10,992 nt of DNA from Ruminococcus sp. (GTDB lineage: Bacteria > Bacillota > Clostridia > Oscillospirales > Ruminococcaceae), in the NCBI GenBank assembly GCA_014799675.1, contig JAAVHM010000123.1, positions 1-10,992 of the forward strand. The letters are read 5' to 3'. Below are positions 7,566-10,992 of this stretch, in pieces (position 1 is the first letter of the stretch; every line of letters starts with the position of its first letter). Position numbers and translations under genes: made by a program. A model generated the notes under the pieces. It was given only the letters and a program-made list of their open reading frames with translations, ran no database searches and had not been told where the DNA came from.

Positions 7566-8132
7566 ATGAAAAAATTTCTGTCAAATTTCAAAAGCTCTGC
7601 GGCAGAGCTGAAAAACGTCCGCTGTCTTACTGTTACGGGAATTATGGTTGCAGTTTTTATTCTGTTGGATATGTGCTCCATAAAAGTCGGAGATTTTATC
7701 AAAATAAATTTTAATTTTACTGCGATCGCCGTTGTTGGTATGCTGTTCGGACCTGTTCCTGCGATACTGGCTTCTATTGCGGGGGACTTAATAGGCTGTA
7801 TTCTAAGCGGTCAGGCTCCGCTTATCCCTCTCTCTGTTACATCTATGCTGGAGGGCTTTTTGTACGGAATACTTCTGTACAAAAAAAGCGGTATGAAGCT
7901 TGTGATTTTTTCAATTACTGCGCGTGTTATTGACTCGGCGGTAATATGTCTCATCTTTAACACTGCTATACTCATGCATTTTGGGTTAATGAGCCAAACC
8001 ACGGCACAGCTTTACCTGCGGTATGGCAAGCTTTCAACAGAACTGGTATTTTTCATACCGCTTATCATCTTTTTATTGCCTGCAATACAAAAATTTTACG
8101 AAAAAAATTTCAGACACAAAACTCGGCTTTAA
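7566..8132 (+). CDS. folT: ECF transporter S component, folate-specific (FolT-like)
   Basis: This is a 188-residue, very hydrophobic protein with about five or six membrane helices (near 20-37, 50-63, 64-82, 88-105, 112-137 and 157-175). The stretch F-T-A-I-A-V-V-G-M-L-F-G-P at 51-63 and E-G-F-L-Y-G-I-L-L-Y-K-K at 96-107 are typical of the FolT branch of energy-coupling-factor substrate-binding subunits. It would bind folate or reduced folates in the membrane and rely on a shared EcfA-EcfA'-EcfT energising module encoded elsewhere; none is in this window. The THF riboswitch directly upstream gives independent support for folate as substrate and predicts lower expression when reduced folate is plentiful. 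The start is fixed by AAGGAGG at 7552-7558. The next gene follows after 29 bases. Confidence 0.92.
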   Translation: MKKFLSNFKSSAAELKNVRCLTVTGIMVAVFILLDMCSIKVGDFIKINFNFTAIAVVGMLFGPVPAILASIAGDLIGCILSGQAPLIPLSVTSMLEGFLYGILLYKKSGMKLVIFSITARVIDSAVICLIFNTAILMHFGLMSQTTAQLYLRYGKLSTELVFFIPLIIFLLPAIQKFYEKNFRHKTRL

Positions 8133-8161
8133 CAAATTAATTTAGGAAGGATATAGTTTTT

Positions 8162-8845
8162 ATGGGACTTTTTTCAACTAATCCAGCTAAGCTCAAACAG
8201 ATCGAGCTTCAAAACATCATTTTCGGCACGGAAGAGAAAAAACTCATGGTCTCTCCGGAGTTTCTGGACGAGATGACAAAGGCTTACGTTACAAAACGTA
8301 TGAAAAATATAAACAAGATGTCGGAATTTATTGTTGCGACAAAAAGTCCGAGAAAGTTTTTTACGGCTTATGACGCTCTCATCAAGGATATTGACGAGCT
8401 GATCGTTCTGGAAAAGTATCACACTTTTAAAAAGCCTGTCCCCACCGAATTCAAAATGGAGATCGACTCGAAAATGCCCCGCTATACCGAGAACATGATA
8501 AACCGCGCTTGGAAAGACGCTAACAAGCAAAATAAATTCCAGCAGGGCGAAAAGCGAGAGCCGATACGGTATGCTCCCTATCTTAATGAAATGCTTGAAT
8601 ATCAAGACAGATACTCCCCTATCGTGCTTGATCTCATTGACGGATTTTACCAGACCGTTTATGACGACAGCTTCCTTAACCCCAAGGTGGTTGAAGAGGA
8701 AATCCCCGAGGAGCTTACGGAAGAAGCTGCTGCGGCAGAAAACGCAGAGGGCGGAGCAGAAACGGCAGAGGCTGTTCCACCTGCGGCGGACGACGGCGAC
8801 GGTTTTATAGAAGAACAATTCATAACTATAGGCGGCGATATATAA
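8162..8845 (+). CDS. Hypothetical cytosolic protein with acidic Ala/Glu-rich tail
   Basis: I do not recognise this 227-residue protein. Residues 1-170 are charged and look helical, without membrane segments or a signal peptide; the N-terminus is M-G-L-F-S-T-N-P-A-K. From about residue 176 to 220 the sequence turns into a low-complexity acidic tail rich in Glu and Ala with one Pro-Pro, probably disordered, and it ends in hydrophobic F-I-T-I-G-G-D-I. AGGAAGG at 8144-8150 serves the ATG at 8162 with a rather long spacer of 11 bases. It lies 29 bases after folT, with a strong terminator starting seven bases after its stop, so it most likely shares the folT transcript and could respond to the same riboswitch. 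No link to folate metabolism is visible in the protein itself. Confidence 0.8.
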   Translation: MGLFSTNPAKLKQIELQNIIFGTEEKKLMVSPEFLDEMTKAYVTKRMKNINKMSEFIVATKSPRKFFTAYDALIKDIDELIVLEKYHTFKKPVPTEFKMEIDSKMPRYTENMINRAWKDANKQNKFQQGEKREPIRYAPYLNEMLEYQDRYSPIVLDLIDGFYQTVYDDSFLNPKVVEEEIPEELTEEAAAAENAEGGAETAEAVPPAADDGDGFIEEQFITIGGDI

Positions 8846-8851
8846 AAAAAC

Positions 8852-8891
8852 AGCTTTGGAGAGGTCAAGCCTTTCCAAAGCTTATTTTTTT
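8852..8891 (+). terminator. Strong, probably bidirectional Rho-independent terminator
   Basis: Bases 8852-8864 pair with 8870-8882 in a 13-bp stem (one G-T pair) with a five-base loop TCAAG. An A and seven T's follow at 8884-8891. Seven A's at 8844-8850 on the other flank supply the U-tract for the minus strand. It separates the convergent folT unit and deacetylase gene; the deacetylase stop codon is at its edge (8882-8884). Confidence 0.92.
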
Positions 8892-9760
8892 AGCAGTTTT
8901 TCCATAAATTCTTCTGTGGAGACGTTCGCGGGACGGTTATATCGGTTTATTTGAAGAAGACAGTCGGGGTCGTCCCTTGAAATGTAGTTGGGCTTTTCAT
9001 AGCAGGTCAGCAGAGCCTTGAAGCCGATTTCACGGAGGGTGGGGACGCTTTCCTCCGAAATAAAGCCGTAAGGATATGCAAAAGTAACAGGCGTTACCCC
9101 GCTTTTTTCGGTGAGAAGCTCCTGCAAGCCGCCTATATCCTCGGTGAGAGCGTTTCGGTAGGTCACGGTGTTCTCGCCGTATTTCTTTTTACAGCCGCTG
9201 CGGACGCCTATGGAGTGCATATCATATGTATGACTGCCGATCTCAAAAACGCCGCTTTGTTCAAGCTGGGAAATTTCCTCCCAAGTCAGATATGAATAGG
9301 CGGGGTTGTGTTCGTCCTCGGCTGTGGACTGCTCGGTATACGCGCCCACAATATTCATCACGCCCTTGATGTTGTTTTCCTGCATAAAGGGGTAGGCGTA
9401 CTCCATAACATTGTAGTAGCCGTCGTCAAAGGTGACGACTACGGGCTTGTCGGGCAAGTCCGCGCCGTTCTCAACGTAATCGATCAAGTCCCTTACAAAA
9501 ACTGTGGTGTAGCCGTTTTCGATAAGGTAGGTCATGTCCGCTTCAAAAACGTCTGGACTTACAACATAGTCCCCTGCCCTGTCGGGGTTTTTCAGCAGGC
9601 TGTGGTACATTACCACTGGGACGAAAATTTCCTCGCTTACTTCTGCGGCGGCGGGCTCGTACTTCAAGCCGTCGGCGGTAAGCTTTACCGCGCAGCATGC
9701 AAGGACTAACACGGCGCACACCAGCAAAATAAATTTTTTAAATCTGACGCAAAGATACAT
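8882..9760 (-). CDS. Membrane-anchored polysaccharide deacetylase (CE4 family)
   Basis: This is a 292-residue CE4 deacetylase, a family of metal-dependent enzymes that remove N-acetyl (or O-acetyl) groups from cell-surface glycans. After a short basic N-terminus a hydrophobic segment (10-25) acts as signal peptide or anchor; V-L-A-C could be a weak lipobox. The NodB domain shows T-F-D-D-G-Y at 110-115 (D112 base, D113 metal), H177-T-Y-D-M-H182 and F-A-Y-P-Y-G at 227-232. The two histidines are five residues apart, as in PgaB/IcaB-type poly-N-acetylglucosamine deacetylases, rather than four as in PgdA-type peptidoglycan deacetylases. The substrate is not settled by this. GGAGGA on the minus strand (9778-9773) lies about 12 bases before the ATG and is inside a long inverted repeat. 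The gene ends convergently against the folT unit. Confidence 0.93.
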   Translation of the reverse strand: MYLCVRFKKFILLVCAVLVLACCAVKLTADGLKYEPAAAEVSEEIFVPVVMYHSLLKNPDRAGDYVVSPDVFEADMTYLIENGYTTVFVRDLIDYVENGADLPDKPVVVTFDDGYYNVMEYAYPFMQENNIKGVMNIVGAYTEQSTAEDEHNPAYSYLTWEEISQLEQSGVFEIGSHTYDMHSIGVRSGCKKKYGENTVTYRNALTEDIGGLQELLTEKSGVTPVTFAYPYGFISEESVPTLREIGFKALLTCYEKPNYISRDDPDCLLQINRYNRPANVSTEEFMEKLLKK

Positions 9761-9772
9761 AGCTTCAAAAAT

Positions 9773-9835
9773 TCCTCCGAAAGCGTTTCTTATACAAGCA
9801 TATGCTCGTACTTTTCAAAAAATGCTTTCGGAGGA
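9773..9835 (-). repeat. Long inverted repeat sequestering the deacetylase Shine-Dalgarno
   Basis: TCCTCCGAAAGC (9773-9784) and GCTTTCGGAGGA (9824-9835) are perfect 12-base inverted copies. One G-T pair and three A-T pairs extend the stem to 16 bp (9773-9788 with 9820-9835). The 31-base loop contains the palindrome AGCATATGCT (9797-9806) that could form an inner hairpin. In the minus-strand transcript the 3' arm carries GGAGGA, the deacetylase ribosome site, and the 5' arm carries the matching TCCTCC. The 3' arm is followed by ATTTTTG, so partial termination after the upstream gene is an alternative role. Confidence 0.85.
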
Positions 9836-9845
9836 CAAACTATAT

Positions 9846-10304
9846 TCACGTTCTATCGTTTATGAAACGGCTAAGCTGTGCAAATTGGTGGTTCTCTTGG
9901 AGTTCTTCGCACTTTTCGGGCGTGCTTAATGAGTTTTTGGGGAGACTTTCGTCATAAAATATCACGGTACTGCCGTCCGTCAGCTTAATAGAAATTACAA
10001 TATACGGCTGGACTAATCTGCCGTTGTAAATGCCTGTTTTGGTTTCCGCTGACAGGATTTGGGAATAGCTGTACACGTACTGCATAAATCCCAAACGAAA
10101 AAAAACTTTGTCTCCGTAGGCGATGAAGCTTCCCCGTGCCAAAAGTATTCTTGCCGCAGCGTAAATTGCGGCAGAGCCAACAAACGCATAGAAAATGTCA
10201 ATATCAAACATAGCTGTAATTAATACAGCCAAAAATACTGCTGCAAAAAGTGTTGCAATGGAAGCAAATTTATTGTTTGTGTAGTCCTTAAACTTACCTG
10301 TCAT
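9846..10304 (-). CDS. Two-helix membrane protein with PH-like domain (paralog B)
   Basis: This 152-residue protein has two membrane helices (about 15-33 and 37-56) followed by a beta-rich domain (about 59-133). That domain has short strands such as S-Y-S-Q-I-L-S-A-E-T-K-T-G and I-V-I-S-I-K-L-T-D-G-S-T-V-I-F, the style of bacterial PH (bPH/YdbT-like) domains. The tail has S-T-P-E-K, E-N-H-Q-F and L-S-x-F-I-N-D-R. I cannot name a function; membrane or cell-envelope sensing would be a guess. It is clearly a paralog of the gene upstream (10315-10824), sharing the M-T-G-K-F start, the two-helix layout and the C-terminal motifs. AGGAGG on the minus strand (10316-10311) gives a six-base spacer to the ATG and overlaps the upstream stop codon TAG, so the pair is probably translationally coupled. 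Confidence 0.85.
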   Translation of the reverse strand: MTGKFKDYTNNKFASIATLFAAVFLAVLITAMFDIDIFYAFVGSAAIYAAARILLARGSFIAYGDKVFFRLGFMQYVYSYSQILSAETKTGIYNGRLVQPYIVISIKLTDGSTVIFYDESLPKNSLSTPEKCEELQENHQFAQLSRFINDRT

Positions 10305-10314
10305 ATGTACCCTC

Positions 10315-10824
10315 CTAAGCGTTGCTGTCAGGTTTTCCCGCCCGTTCGTTTATGTAATTGCTTAGCTTTGTGAATTGGTGGTTTTCGTGGAATTCCTTGT
10401 GCTTTTCGGGGGTGCTTAATACATCATCAGGGACGTCGATGTCGCTGAATGTTACAGTATCGCCATTTTTCAGTGTAATAATGAGTTCCACGCGCGGTGA
10501 AGTACCGTACCTGCCATGTATAAAGCCTGTTTTTACTTTGGCTGAAGCTATTTCGGAGTAATTATATATATGCTTAATAAATCCGGCATAAAAAATAACT
10601 TTATCATTATCGGCATTAAAACTGCATTTTTGCAGCAGCTTGACTTCCGCCAAAATCAAAGGAATCATAGCCAAGGCAATCAAAAAGCCTATAACCCCTG
10701 CCATACCGCGAGAATCAACATTAAACGATAAACCTGAAAATATACCAATAAGCATTGCTCCAAAAAATGTCACCGCAACAGTAACATTCAAAGCCATATT
10801 ATCACCGTTAAATTTTCCCGTCAT
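10315..10824 (-). CDS. Two-helix membrane protein with PH-like domain (paralog A)
   Basis: This is a 169-residue paralog of the next gene. I start it at the ATG at 10824. GGAGGA (minus strand, 10836-10831) lies six bases before it, and the protein then begins M-T-G-K-F-N, matching the M-T-G-K-F-K start of its partner. An in-frame ATG at 10896 would add 24 residues, but it has no ribosome site and would overlap the end of another gene. Two helices lie at about 11-30 and 40-60. The beta-rich PH-like domain follows (about 68-145) with Y-N-Y-S-E-I-A-S-A-K-V-K-T-G and L-I-I-T-L-K-N-G-D-T-V-T-F, then S-T-P-E-K-H-K-E-F, E-N-H-Q-F and N-Y-I-N-E-R. The stop codon TAG overlaps the partner's Shine-Dalgarno. 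Function unknown. Confidence 0.85.
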   Translation of the reverse strand: MTGKFNGDNMALNVTVAVTFFGAMLIGIFSGLSFNVDSRGMAGVIGFLIALAMIPLILAEVKLLQKCSFNADNDKVIFYAGFIKHIYNYSEIASAKVKTGFIHGRYGTSPRVELIITLKNGDTVTFSDIDVPDDVLSTPEKHKEFHENHQFTKLSNYINERAGKPDSNA

Positions 10825-10830
10825 AAGTGC

Positions 10831-10836
10831 TCCTCC
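10831..10836 (-). promoter_or_regulatory. Ribosome binding site of paralog A (decides the start)
   Basis: GGAGGA on the minus strand sits six bases before the ATG at 10824. The surrounding GCAACGTTTAGGAGG nearly repeats the GCAACGCTTAGGAGG in front of paralog B. Confidence 0.88.
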
Positions 10837-10874
10837 TAAACGTTGCCAAACAAAAACCGTAATTTCTAAAAATC

Positions 10875-10992
10875 CTATGTTGATATCCATTCCCATGACT
10901 GAATTACGCCCGAATCATCATAACCCCAACCTTGACCCATTTTGTTATATCCGATATCTCCCGAATATGTGCCGTAATCGCTGGGGTCAACA
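10875..10992 (-). CDS. C-terminal fragment of a gene running off the right edge
   Basis: Read on the minus strand from 10991, one frame is open for 38 codons and ends with TAG at 10877-10875. The translation is rich in Gly, Tyr, Asp and Trp: it includes Y-G-T-Y-S-G-D-I-G-Y, then G-Q-G-W-G-Y-D-D and S-W-E-W-I-S-T at the end. The composition resembles the tail of a secreted or surface protein, but the piece is too short to name. The stop is 50 bases before the start of paralog A on the same strand, which fits an operon. This reading also argues against the longer start for paralog A, whose extension would overlap it. Confidence 0.6.
   Translation of the reverse strand, partial: VDPSDYGTYSGDIGYNKMGQGWGYDDSGVIQSWEWIST

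Noticed and set aside
8174..8878. A 234-codon open frame on the minus strand opposite the gene at 8162-8845.
   Set aside because: It would begin inside the terminator region with no ribosome site. The plus-strand frame has a Shine-Dalgarno and fits the operon. The Cys/Phe-rich translation is typical of a shadow.
10825..10896. N-terminal extension of paralog A from the ATG at 10896.
   Set aside because: It has no Shine-Dalgarno, would overlap another coding tail on the same strand, and would turn the real ribosome site into codons. The paralog aligns from M-T-G-K-F at 10824.

Overview
The window looks like the chromosome of a low-to-moderate GC Gram-positive anaerobe of the class Clostridia, probably a Ruminococcus-like Oscillospiraceae. 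This is an inference from gene order and family resemblance. Three observations support it: the order whiA - dnaE - pfkA, strong GGAGG-type ribosome binding sites, and a tetrahydrofolate riboswitch in front of a folT-type ECF transporter gene. No species name can be given from the sequence alone.

Left part (1-6286, plus strand). An unrecognised AT-rich gene, probably cut by the window edge, is followed by whiA (WhiA regulator). A small unrecognised one-helix membrane protein gene starts inside the end of whiA. Then come dnaE (DNA polymerase III alpha subunit) and a membrane-anchored S41-family protease without a PDZ domain. These genes are packed 12-43 bases apart or overlap, and read as one transcription unit.

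Centre (6287-8891, plus strand). A textbook sigma-A promoter (TTGACA - 17 bp - TGCTATAAT) drives pfkA, the ATP-dependent 6-phosphofructokinase. Between pfkA and folT lies a tetrahydrofolate riboswitch, identified from conserved segments, four stems and a pseudoknot that I could pair by hand. A cotranscribed gene of unknown function with an acidic Ala/Glu-rich tail follows folT. A strong 13-bp hairpin terminator ends the unit, and it also serves the convergent gene on the other strand.

Right part (8882-10992, minus strand). Reading leftwards from the right edge there are four genes. First is the C-terminal tail of a gene cut by the window. Next come two tandem paralogs, each with two membrane helices and a small beta-rich domain resembling bacterial PH domains. 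Last is a membrane-anchored CE4 polysaccharide deacetylase. In front of the deacetylase, a 16-bp inverted repeat buries its Shine-Dalgarno sequence, the clearest unexplained structure in the window.

I see no CRISPR array, transposase, tRNA, rRNA or phage module. Most of the window is housekeeping. The items worth following are the riboswitch and its passenger gene, the SD-burying hairpin, the duplicated PH-like pair, and the AT-rich unknown genes on either side of whiA.
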